A stretch of 5,920 nt of DNA from Methanobacteriota archaeon (lineage in GTDB: Archaea; Halobacteriota; Methanosarcinia; Methanosarcinales; Methanoperedenaceae): assembly GCA_018899795.1 (NCBI GenBank), contig JAHIHJ010000216.1, positions 1-5,920 of the forward strand, written 5' to 3'. The translations under genes were made by a program, and so were the position numbers. Within the stretch, counting starts at the first letter, position 1; every line of letters begins with the position of its first letter. This document shows, one piece after another, positions 1 to 5,755 of the stretch. The notes below the pieces were generated by a model. The model did not search any database, was not told the origin of the DNA, and was given only the letters and a program-made list of their open reading frames with translations.

Positions 1-761
1 AAACCTTCACGCAAATCAGCTACAGGTTCAGTAAAAAACTGTTTAAATCCATTGGATTTAGCCTGATTGACAAGAGGAATGCGGTCAGCGATAAACAAAA
101 CATTGCGTATCATATTCGCATTGATCAGCAATTTAATTATTGCCATTGCCACCCTTGTTTTCCCGGTTCCTGTTGCCATCTGAACAAGAGCTTTTCGATG
201 CCCTTGTGCAAAATGTTCGCTCAATGCTCTTACAATTTGAAAGTTTCTTGGTCTGTCAATTATGCGAGGGTCAATATTCACGTTTCTGGGGTCTCGCTTT
301 TGATTATGTAGATCACTTCTTCTTTTAAGGTCCTCCTGACTAAATGGTCCGCTGACTTTTCTTTCGATTCCATCTTCATCAATAAAACGCCATGTTGTGC
401 CGTTGGTTAAAAAAATTGGAATCTTTCGGTTCACTTGCTTCTCTATATCTTTGGAATAGGTTCTTGCCTGGATTCTGCCCTTCTCTTCATCTAAAGAATA
501 ACGCTTGGCTTCAATAATTGCTAAAATAGTAAAATCTTCATCCAATAAAACATAATCAATAAACCTGTCAATACCCTTTTCAATACTATCAACATTAAAA
601 AGAATAAAATGCTTCTGGTTGAAATCCGATTTTATGGAGTTCACCTCTTCTTTAATGTATTTTTCAATCCAGCCTATTTTATGTAAAACAGGGTCTATCA
701 ACTCTTTACGGGTTTGGTGTTCATTGATTGATTTAGAAATCTCGTCTATTTCAGCACCCAT
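1..761 (-). CDS. hsdR: Type I restriction endonuclease subunit R, N-terminal part (cut by window edge)
   Basis: This is the N-terminal 253 codons of the motor and nuclease subunit of a type I restriction-modification enzyme, which cuts unmodified foreign DNA after ATP-driven translocation. My translation is open from the ATG at 761 to the left edge. Residues 60-105 form the HsdR nuclease core: Asp69 in FIDYVL, the EAK motif at 84-86 (a D-x14-ExK arrangement of the PD-(D/E)xK fold), and a QxxxY motif, QARTY at 98-102, known from type I R subunits. A superfamily 2 helicase domain begins near residue 170, with Walker A ATGTGKT at 196-202 and motif Ia around FIADRIPLVNQA at 223-234. The remaining helicase and C-terminal domains, and any hsdM and hsdS, would lie beyond the left edge. 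A TATA box 29 bp upstream of the ATG supports this start and a nearly leaderless message. The DNA is AT-rich compared with the neighbouring Cgi121 gene, which fits acquisition by transfer. All motifs seen are intact. Confidence 0.93.
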   Translation of the reverse strand, partial: MGAEIDEISKSINEHQTRKELIDPVLHKIGWIEKYIKEEVNSIKSDFNQKHFILFNVDSIEKGIDRFIDYVLLDEDFTILAIIEAKRYSLDEEKGRIQARTYSKDIEKQVNRKIPIFLTNGTTWRFIDEDGIERKVSGPFSQEDLKRRSDLHNQKRDPRNVNIDPRIIDRPRNFQIVRALSEHFAQGHRKALVQMATGTGKTRVAMAIIKLLINANMIRNVLFIADRIPLVNQAKSNGFKQFFTEPVADLREG

Positions 762-786
762 TTTTTAATAGAATATATTTCATTAG

Positions 787-794
787 TTATAAAT
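787..794 (-). promoter_or_regulatory. TATA box of hsdR
   Basis: The minus strand reads ATTTATAA, centred about 29 bp upstream of the hsdR ATG at 761. With the usual archaeal spacing of about 25 bp from TATA to transcription start, the transcript would begin at or within a few bases of the start codon. It lies in the 71-bp gap after the Cgi121 stop, so hsdR probably has its own promoter and is not read only from Cgi121. Confidence 0.55.
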
Positions 795-832
795 TGTCTT
801 CTTTTTATCGATAACACCTATATTAAAGGATT

Positions 833-1321
833 TCATTTGATAACATCCACAAGCGCCACCCTCTCCAGCACAAGTTCAGGCAGCTTTTCCTCCCCGGCAG
901 CCTCAAGCTCCTTATCTGTGATACCAAACGCCTTCATGAGCACCTCTTTTTTAGACTTATTGTATGCAAGTACATGCTCATGTCTTATTTCATCAAATCC
1001 CGAAAGCTTCGCATCCCCGACCGCCACGAGCACGATATTATTCTCTCCCTTATGAATTCCAAGTTTCACAGCCCTGCTTATCTGGCGTGTGCCTGCGGCA
1101 TACAGCATTATTTCCTTTGAGAGGTCGTTCGCGATAGCGGTCCCTGTCCTGAATGAATTTAGTGCCTTTTCGACCGCGAACCTGATATGTTCCTCGCCTG
1201 CGATCTTATCAGCGTCCAGCGCCTGAATGGTAAGGTTATTTTCGATGCTGATCTTTTTAAGCTTATGCAGGAACTCTTCCACATTATCTATGGACACCTT
1301 GCCTTCAAGGATATGTATCAT
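833..1321 (-). CDS. cgi121: KEOPS complex subunit Cgi121
   Basis: This 162-residue protein matches archaeal Cgi121, the small subunit that sits on Bud32 in the KEOPS complex (Kae1, Bud32, Cgi121, Pcc1). KEOPS makes the N6-threonylcarbamoyl group on adenosine 37 of ANN-decoding tRNAs in the cytoplasm; Cgi121 is known to help hold the tRNA through its 3' CCA end. The family signature is the central run GTAIANDLSKEIMLYAAGTR followed by QISRAVKLGI, about residues 59-88, then a strand with a glycine, NIVLVAVGD. The length is typical and the protein looks complete, with no signal peptide or membrane segment. The ATG at 1321 gives the expected N-terminal strand MIHILEGKV. No other KEOPS gene is in the window, which is common in archaea where these genes are dispersed. 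It is divergent from the gene at 1399, with 77 bp between the two start codons. I see no convincing TATA box for it. Confidence 0.9.
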   Translation of the reverse strand: MIHILEGKVSIDNVEEFLHKLKKISIENNLTIQALDADKIAGEEHIRFAVEKALNSFRTGTAIANDLSKEIMLYAAGTRQISRAVKLGIHKGENNIVLVAVGDAKLSGFDEIRHEHVLAYNKSKKEVLMKAFGITDKELEAAGEEKLPELVLERVALVDVIK

Positions 1322-1360
1322 CTATCTTTAAATGGGGTTTTTCGTGAAAAAGGTAGCGAT

Positions 1361-1370
1361 GAAAAAATAG
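1361..1370 (+). promoter_or_regulatory. Possible A-rich TATA element for the gene at 1399
   Basis: GAAAAAATAG is centred about 33 bp before the ATG at 1399, in the 77-bp gap between two divergent genes. Spacing suits an archaeal TATA box with a short leader, but the match is weak and the A-run could be coincidental. No strong element for the opposite gene is visible in the same gap. Confidence 0.25.
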
Positions 1371-1398
1371 TTAAGCTCAGAAAGCAGTAGTTTAAAGT

Positions 1399-1905
1399 AT
1401 GATGCTTGAAGAGCTGATCGCAAAGATAGAAAATGTGAGCAAAAGCGAAGTGAAAAAGGCTGCTCCTGCAGACGCCAGAGATATACATATTATCATCAGG
1501 GAGTCAGTTCCCAGAGGTCCATACGATAAGATGGTATTGGGCTACCTGACCTCTCTCTGTGCTGAACACATGTATCCGGGGACTTTTGAACTCGATGTGA
1601 ACGGACTTGACTATGTGGGATTCGAGCTTGAAAGAGGCAATATACAGGTTGAGATCGCAGGGAATAACCTCGGCTCCTGCATGAGATCCGGAAAGATAAT
1701 CACCAAAAAAGCTGGAGATGAAACCGGGAGCTCAATGACAGGCGGTGAGATCGATGCGGATGAAATAAAAAGCATCGGCAATACCATAGGAGGAAAGATA
1801 AACGCGAATAAGGTGCACGGTATCTCAAAGACCCAGGGAGCGCAGATCTTCATTAAGGGGGTTAAGTATAAACGCGGTTTCCTTAGCTGGTTACTGGGCA
1901 GATGA
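1399..1905 (+). CDS. Small GXGXG/FwdC-like beta-helix protein
   Basis: The function of this 168-residue cytoplasmic protein is not known to me. From about residue 79 to 153 it shows regularly spaced glycines and short hydrophobic strands (GNIQVEIAGNNLGSCM, then GDETGSSMTGGEI, GNTIGGKI, TQGAQIFIKG), a pattern typical of the right-handed beta-helix in formylmethanofuran dehydrogenase subunit C and the GXGXG domain of glutamate synthase. FwdC itself is larger and lies in fwd/fmd operons, so this is at best a stand-alone relative. Residues 1-70 form a mixed alpha/beta segment I do not recognise, and the C-terminus is basic (KGVKYKRGFLSWLLGR). Two ATG codons are adjacent (1399 and 1402); either may be used. 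Its stop lies inside the 3' end of the opposing PAPS-reductase-like gene, a 15-bp tail-to-tail overlap. Codon use looks like that of the neighbouring resident genes, and it is a real gene. Confidence 0.75.
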   Translation: MMLEELIAKIENVSKSEVKKAAPADARDIHIIIRESVPRGPYDKMVLGYLTSLCAEHMYPGTFELDVNGLDYVGFELERGNIQVEIAGNNLGSCMRSGKIITKKAGDETGSSMTGGEIDADEIKSIGNTIGGKINANKVHGISKTQGAQIFIKGVKYKRGFLSWLLGR

Positions 1906-3777
1906 GCCGAATTTCACCACAGGACATGCCCGCGTACACTTCCCGCAGCGTGTGCATTTACCGCTTATTTGCGCAGTTCCATTCACAGTTATAGCCCGAC
2001 CCGCACACTGCCCGACGCATACGCCGCATCCTGTGCATGCAAGGGCGCGAAGGATGGTCTTTTCTGCAAGCCATATCAAATCCCGCGCCTCACCCTCGTT
2101 TGCGCCCCGTGCGACAACTGTGCCGCTTGCATAGACATGGACGTTGTTCTCTCCTGTCTGCGCAATGATCACGCCGTCGATCGAATTTGTTTCCCCGATG
2201 ATGTCGAGAAAGCCTGTTTCTGATATTTGCTGAAGGTTCAAAGGCGCGCCAAAACTGCCCTCTGCTGTCATCCCGCCTGCCCTGCACGGACGGTAGCCGA
2301 TAGTCATTGTAAAGTGCACAGGTTTTTTACATAATTTCGGGACAATGTTTATGCCCTTCTTTTCCGCGATCATCTGAATGGACTTTGGAAGCACCTGCCA
2401 GCGCCAGAATCCATATCTTACCCATTCTTCAGGCAGTCCGCTGCGTGACGCATAGTCAAGAAGGTATTTTTCAAGTTTTTCGCCAAGCTCGGGATGGATC
2501 TCAGTCAATCTTGTGAAATCCGCCATGCTCGCAGATGGACACAGCCAGCACCCTATCCTGTCAAAACCTTCCTCGTATAAAGGATTATATTTTGCCTTCT
2601 TCCAGAAAAGATACAGCCATACATGAAGCGCTGTCCAGTTCTGGATCGGGGTTGCTCCTATCTGGTTTCCCACCCATGGGTTCTTCCAGATGTAGTCGCT
2701 GTTGGCTCTTACCTCGCTCTCGTATTTTCGCTGCCCGATGAAAGTGAGGCATCCGTTCTCGTAATTATTATCGATGATCTGGGTTATCGCGCCGAGCTTG
2801 CATACCTTGCAGCACCATCTTGCCTCGACCGTGGGAGGACCGAAATTGTCTATGGAATTCCAGAAAGCTTCACCTGAGGAGTGTATCTTCAGGGGCAGAC
2901 CGAGCTCTTTTGCGGTCTGTTCCACATTTTCCACAGTCTCGCGAAACTCTAGACCCGTGTCAGCAAAAAGTATGTCAAAATCACAGGCAGCGTCGCGTAC
3001 GAGCAGCAGTGTCACCAGGCTGTCCTTTCCACCAGAGAATGAAACAGTGACCGGTTTTCCTGTGGTCTCTGCGACGTTCTTTATGAAGTTGTGCGACTTT
3101 TCCTCAAATTTTTTTAATATCTGCATATTTGCTGCAACTGCATCGTCCCAGGTTTTTTCTTCAGCCCGCAGCGGTGCCACTGGTTCGGGTTTGCCGTTCC
3201 ATCGCGTTTTCACAGCCATGCCCTTCTCGTGTGTGAGCATACGCTGCGCATTCATGCGCGCCCTTCCTGTGGCTATGACCTCGTTCTGCGGATCAAGCAC
3301 GATCACCTCATCGTCCTCTATAATGCTTGCCTCAGCCTCGTTCACTCCGGGAGCAAGCACCGAAGCGCCTTTTATTAAAAAATCAACCGCGCCCTTATCT
3401 ACGACGAGCCATTTCTTCCCACCCACAAGCCGGCGCGCTCCTTCAAGCCTGGGGATGAACACCCATTCCATCCTTTCAAGCTCAAAACGCAAAGAGCCCA
3501 TAATTGCGCCATCAAATACCACTTCGTCCATCCTGTCCTCGTATGGCGCCTTGTTCAGCACCACGAGCCTGCCTTCGGGAACAAGCCTGATACCGAACTG
3601 TTTTTCTGTTGTCCTGTTGATCAGGTCGATATCATAGGGGAATGCAGGTCTGATATCTCCGGGCGGAGTTATTTCTATCTTTTTGGTGGCTGCTCCACAG
3701 GCGCAGGTCTTCCCGAGTACGGGAAGATTGCATGAGGGACACCAGTAAAGCAATAACTCGCCGAGGTAATGGGTCAT
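1891..3777 (-). CDS. PAPS-reductase-family PP-loop protein with zinc ribbon, PUA and double [4Fe-4S] ferredoxin domains
   Basis: This 628-residue protein is a fusion of a type annotated in methanogens as phosphoadenosine phosphosulfate reductase family. Seen in order: an N-terminal zinc ribbon (Cys13, Cys16, Cys25, Cys27); a middle region with a PUA-like RNA-binding domain at about 125-195; an adenine nucleotide alpha-hydrolase (PP-loop) domain with SFSGGKDS at 246-253; paired cysteines 322-323 and Cys410/Cys413, spaced like the [4Fe-4S] ligands of assimilatory APS reductases; and a C-terminal ferredoxin with two clusters (Cys581/584/587/591 and Cys608/611/614/618). The ECGxH tail that carries the catalytic cysteine of true APS/PAPS reductases is not found, so sulfate reduction is doubtful. 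The PUA-like domain and PP-loop together suggest sulfur transfer or redox chemistry on RNA or a nucleotide, which is inference. A TATA box 28 bp before the ATG supports this start and a leaderless message. GC-rich codon use suggests a resident gene. Confidence 0.88.
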   Translation of the reverse strand: MTHYLGELLLYWCPSCNLPVLGKTCACGAATKKIEITPPGDIRPAFPYDIDLINRTTEKQFGIRLVPEGRLVVLNKAPYEDRMDEVVFDGAIMGSLRFELERMEWVFIPRLEGARRLVGGKKWLVVDKGAVDFLIKGASVLAPGVNEAEASIIEDDEVIVLDPQNEVIATGRARMNAQRMLTHEKGMAVKTRWNGKPEPVAPLRAEEKTWDDAVAANMQILKKFEEKSHNFIKNVAETTGKPVTVSFSGGKDSLVTLLLVRDAACDFDILFADTGLEFRETVENVEQTAKELGLPLKIHSSGEAFWNSIDNFGPPTVEARWCCKVCKLGAITQIIDNNYENGCLTFIGQRKYESEVRANSDYIWKNPWVGNQIGATPIQNWTALHVWLYLFWKKAKYNPLYEEGFDRIGCWLCPSASMADFTRLTEIHPELGEKLEKYLLDYASRSGLPEEWVRYGFWRWQVLPKSIQMIAEKKGINIVPKLCKKPVHFTMTIGYRPCRAGGMTAEGSFGAPLNLQQISETGFLDIIGETNSIDGVIIAQTGENNVHVYASGTVVARGANEGEARDLIWLAEKTILRALACTGCGVCVGQCAGRAITVNGTAQISGKCTRCGKCTRACPVVKFGSSAQ

Positions 3778-3800
3778 GGGTCTTGTGTAGGAAGTGGTAG

Positions 3801-3810
3801 TATTTATAGG
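3801..3810 (-). promoter_or_regulatory. TATA box of the PAPS-reductase-like gene
   Basis: The minus strand reads CCTATAAATA, close to the archaeal TATA consensus, centred about 28 bp upstream of the ATG at 3777. Transcription would start at about 3779, giving a leaderless or near-leaderless mRNA. No Shine-Dalgarno sequence precedes the ATG, consistent with this. Confidence 0.7.
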
Positions 3811-3867
3811 ATTATGCCGGGAGTTCTGTTTGCGGGCTGCCTGTGTATAATTCGGATTTTGAGGTGG

Positions 3868-3886
3868 TGTATTACATTGTAATACA
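3868..3886. promoter_or_regulatory. Perfect 19-nt palindrome, candidate operator
   Basis: TGTATTACATTGTAATACA has two perfect 9-bp inverted arms around a single central T. It lies 31 bp beyond the stop codon of the PIN-domain gene and about 58 bp upstream of the TATA box of the PAPS-reductase-like gene. The short centre argues against an RNA hairpin, which needs a loop of three or more bases, and favours a binding site for a dimeric regulator. Which protein binds is unknown; the local VapB-like protein and the two-wHTH regulator are candidates only by proximity. Confidence 0.5.
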
Positions 3887-3917
3887 TTAATTCACGAACT
3901 TCAACCGTTGATCCATA

Positions 3918-4361
3918 TTATAGCTCCAACCATCCAACGATTTCCTCGACTGTCCATTTTTTTACTCCCGAATTATCAAAATGCCTGTCGTTACTGAAAA
4001 TTCCATCATTTTCAATAGATAGAGCGAGTGCAACAAATTCAGAGTCTTTAACATCGATCTTTTCCATTATGTTCCTTGCCTTTTCAAGATTCTCGGAAAA
4101 AGCCTCTTTTTTCACAATTTCCACTTTGCTTAAAAGATAGAATATCGTGAAAAATACTTCTCTATGGCTCAAACCTGTCTTTTTGCAGAGAAGTTCTTTA
4201 TGTTTGAGCAATTCAGCAAGAACCAGTTCTGGAAGATAAAAAATTATCTTGTCAGAGAGCAGGATATCTCTTATTGTGGATTTCCTGTTGATCAGAGCCG
4301 AGATAATGATATTTGTATCAAGAACTAACCTTAGTTTTGTAGTACTTTTCAAATAAACCAC
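3918..4361 (-). CDS. PIN-domain ribonuclease, VapC-type toxin
   Basis: A 147-residue PIN-domain protein, expected to be an Mg2+-dependent RNase acting as the toxin of a type II toxin-antitoxin pair. The acidic active-site residues are all visible: Asp15 in VLDTNI, Glu50 in LVLAELLKH, Asp106 in VKDSEFVALAL (with Asp103 nearby) and Asp125 in SNDRHF. The VKDSEFVALAL and FSNDRHF stretches resemble the PIN_2 subgroup. The gene starts with GTG at 4361, or possibly TTG at 4352; no ATG is available before the first catalytic Asp. With the GTG start it overlaps the 3' end of the antitoxin gene by 44 bp, so the pair is probably co-transcribed and translationally coupled. The cellular RNA target cannot be told from sequence. 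The DNA is AT-rich, unlike the PAPS-reductase-like gene downstream, suggesting acquisition. A chromosomal PIN nuclease with another role is possible but less likely given the partner. Confidence 0.87.
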   Translation of the reverse strand: MVYLKSTTKLRLVLDTNIIISALINRKSTIRDILLSDKIIFYLPELVLAELLKHKELLCKKTGLSHREVFFTIFYLLSKVEIVKKEAFSENLEKARNIMEKIDVKDSEFVALALSIENDGIFSNDRHFDNSGVKKWTVEEIVGWLEL

Positions 4362-4554
4362 GCTTTATGATAGTATCAATTTCTTCAACATCTTTTTCCT
4401 TAAGTTTACTTTTCGCCAGTATGGATTCCACGATTTCCCGCTCATTTAAAAATAACAAAATATCTTTGACTACTTTTTCATTCCAGTTTATAAAGCGTAA
4501 TCTCTTCATTTCCTCAGCGATGTCGTTAGGAATGTCGACTACCAGTTCTGTCAT
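4318..4554 (-). CDS. VapB-type antitoxin
   Basis: This 78-residue protein lies directly upstream of, and overlaps, the PIN-domain toxin gene, the standard antitoxin-first order. The N-terminus (TELVVDIPNDIAEEMKRL, then NWNEKVVKDIL) looks like a ribbon-helix-helix DNA-binding domain: one beta strand followed by two helices. The C-terminal half (SILAKSKLKEKDVEEIDTI, then IKRGLFEKYY) resembles the toxin-binding tail of archaeal VapB-like antitoxins, with the SKL-x-EKDV-x-EIDxxIKRG pattern. It is expected to neutralise the toxin by blocking its active site and, as a complex, to repress the operon. The ATG at 4554 is preceded by TATA-like sequences at 4587-4602, so the pair has its own promoter, separate from the regulator gene ending at 4632. 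The composition is AT-rich, like its partner. Confidence 0.82.
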   Translation of the reverse strand: MTELVVDIPNDIAEEMKRLRFINWNEKVVKDILLFLNEREIVESILAKSKLKEKDVEEIDTIIKRGLFEKYYKTKVSS

Positions 4555-4586
4555 ATCTTATTCAATTATCTAATTAGATTCAGGAG

Positions 4587-4602
4587 GTTATATAGATTTA
4601 TA
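4587..4602 (-). promoter_or_regulatory. TATA region of the vapBC-type operon
   Basis: The minus strand reads TATAAATCTATATAAC, containing two overlapping TATA-like cores, about 35-45 bp before the antitoxin ATG at 4554. Start of transcription would fall near 4565-4575, giving a leader of about 10-20 nt. No clear Shine-Dalgarno motif is seen in that leader. Confidence 0.5.
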
Positions 4603-4631
4603 TGGGCTCTTATTGACTACCTGCCTGCATC

Positions 4632-5540
4632 TCAGCCCACCTTAATGCTGTCAAAGATATCCATGAATTCATTCCACGGAAGCACAAAGTTGCTGTTCTT
4701 CTTTTTTGTCATGACATATTCCAGAACCGACCCTATATGCTCTGGAATATCATAAATCCTGGCGGCGTTTGGCAGGTTTTTTGCACCTGACTGCATGATG
4801 AGCCCTGCAGCATAGGAGTTGTAGATAGGATTTTGCGGATCGATCAATATCGTGTGAATGATGTGGTCTTCAACGGTCAACCTTCTCCTTGAGTGAAAAT
4901 AATATCGTGTTCCGGTTATTAGCCTCAACCCATATCTTGAGAATACAGTTATTGCAGAAGCCTTGATATCATCCCGTTCAATGCTCTTTCCGGGTTCGAT
5001 CTGCGTCTTGAACAGGAATTCCGGACCGCGCTGCCACAGCATTACTGCATCTTCTGCCCGAAGGCGCTGGTTTGCAAAATGGCGCCAGTAGTTTTTTATG
5101 AAATCCGCTAATTGTCTGTGCCGTTTGTTGATCACGAATTTTCCTTTTTCTTTGAGTATGAGACCGTATTTTGATAGCTTTGACAGGGCTTCCGATACCG
5201 TGTGCCTGTTTAGTGCGGTCATCGCAGCAATATCTGTGATACTATGGGGATGCATCAGCATGCTCAGGATTTCCATTGAAGAGTAAGAAAAGAGATATTC
5301 TATTGGTAGTCTGGGGTATTCTTTTATGAACTCTTCCAGTGAGCGGGCATGCAGGGTGTCTGAGCGTCTTATGAGCGTCTTTTTTCCTTCTCTGTGCTTT
5401 TGCGCAAGCCCTTCTTCAACAAGTGAAGATACAGATGTGGAGATCGTGGAATGGTCTAATCCGAGCAGATGAGCTATTTCGGATATTGAAATTGGGTGTT
5501 TGAGTTCTTTGAATATTTTAAGGGCGGTGGGAGTTGGCAT
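4632..5540 (-). CDS. Two-winged-helix transcriptional regulator (possible AbiEi-like antitoxin)
   Basis: A 302-residue protein counted from the ATG at 5540. It has two winged helix-turn-helix domains in tandem: residues about 5-60 (PISISEIAHLLGLDHSTIST with a wing near REGKKTLIRR) and about 88-142 (HSITDIAAMTALNRHTVSEA with a wing at KEKGKFVINK). The C-terminal part, about 160-302, is a mixed domain with conserved-looking YGLRLITGTRYYFHSRRR and LTVEDHIIHTILID segments; I do not recognise it by name. An upstream in-frame ATG at 5564 would add eight residues (MLVLLSNI), but it lies against the TATA box and within an inverted repeat, so it would not be on the transcript. It is divergent from a nucleotidyltransferase gene, recalling AbiEi-AbiEii pairs where a wHTH antitoxin partners a nucleotidyltransferase toxin; that role is inference. 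Autoregulation is likely from the inverted repeat over its promoter. Confidence 0.8.
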   Translation of the reverse strand: MPTPTALKIFKELKHPISISEIAHLLGLDHSTISTSVSSLVEEGLAQKHREGKKTLIRRSDTLHARSLEEFIKEYPRLPIEYLFSYSSMEILSMLMHPHSITDIAAMTALNRHTVSEALSKLSKYGLILKEKGKFVINKRHRQLADFIKNYWRHFANQRLRAEDAVMLWQRGPEFLFKTQIEPGKSIERDDIKASAITVFSRYGLRLITGTRYYFHSRRRLTVEDHIIHTILIDPQNPIYNSYAAGLIMQSGAKNLPNAARIYDIPEHIGSVLEYVMTKKKNSNFVLPWNEFMDIFDSIKVG

Positions 5541-5558
5541 TATATTGGATAATAATAC

Positions 5559-5579
5559 CAACATGATATATATATGTTG
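5559..5579 (-). promoter_or_regulatory. TATA box of the regulator gene inside an inverted repeat
   Basis: An alternating TATATATAT core (5567-5575) lies about 31 bp upstream of the ATG at 5540 and is flanked by 6-bp inverted arms, CAACAT at 5559-5564 and ATGTTG at 5574-5579, separated by 9 bp. A dimeric repressor bound here would block TBP, which fits an autoregulated wHTH gene. The upstream ATG at 5564 is part of the left arm. Confidence 0.45.
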
Positions 5580-5585
5580 TTGTGA

Positions 5586-5693
5586 TTATTGGACATTGCG
5601 TCGATCTTCATGCATGAGTCTTCCGCCCTTCAAATCGGGCACAAAATCCGGCATATCTTCCATGGTGCAAAGGCAGCTACACACAGCGTACAT
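5586..5693 (-). other. Very short ORF in the divergent intergenic region, possible gene remnant
   Basis: A 35-codon ORF, beginning MYAVCSCLCTMEDMPDFVPD and ending in MHEDRRNVQ, fills more than half of the 215-bp gap between the regulator and nucleotidyltransferase start codons. A second in-frame ATG at 5663 would give 25 residues. The composition looks more like coding DNA than the AT-rich promoters either side. I know no family for it. It could be a small protein, the decayed end of a lost gene, or chance; no promoter or ribosome-binding site is evident. Confidence 0.15.
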
Positions 5694-5714
5694 GTAAACC
5701 TTCTCTACTAATAA

Positions 5715-5723
5715 TTTTATATC
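5715..5723 (+). promoter_or_regulatory. TATA box of the nucleotidyltransferase gene
   Basis: TTTTATATC is centred about 37 bp before the ATG at 5756. Transcription would start at about 5744, leaving a leader of roughly 10 nt containing only a weak GTGA-like element. Confidence 0.45.
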
Positions 5724-5755
5724 AGTATCACTATCAGATAATATGTGAAACTTTG

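Noticed and set aside
140..328. A 62-codon plus-strand ORF
   Set aside because: It lies antisense to the continuous hsdR frame, which carries the Walker A motif in the same stretch.
2240..2290. Possible ECGxH catalytic tail in the PAPS-reductase-like protein
   Set aside because: The cysteine-containing segment here reads GYRPCRAGG (residues 494-502), which does not match ECGxH, and no other cysteine outside the metal-binding sets fits the motif.
2774..3637. A 287-codon plus-strand ORF
   Set aside because: It is wholly antisense to the PAPS-reductase-like gene, rich in Ser, Pro and Thr as expected of a shadow frame, and shows no domain motif.
3901..3911. TCAACCGTTGA inverted repeat just after the PIN gene as a terminator
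   Set aside because: The arms are only 5 bp around one base and no T-run follows, so it cannot form a useful terminator hairpin.
5500..5697. A 65-codon plus-strand ORF spanning the regulator start and the divergent gap
   Set aside because: It overlaps the 5' end of the regulator gene and its promoter on the opposite strand and has no recognisable motif.
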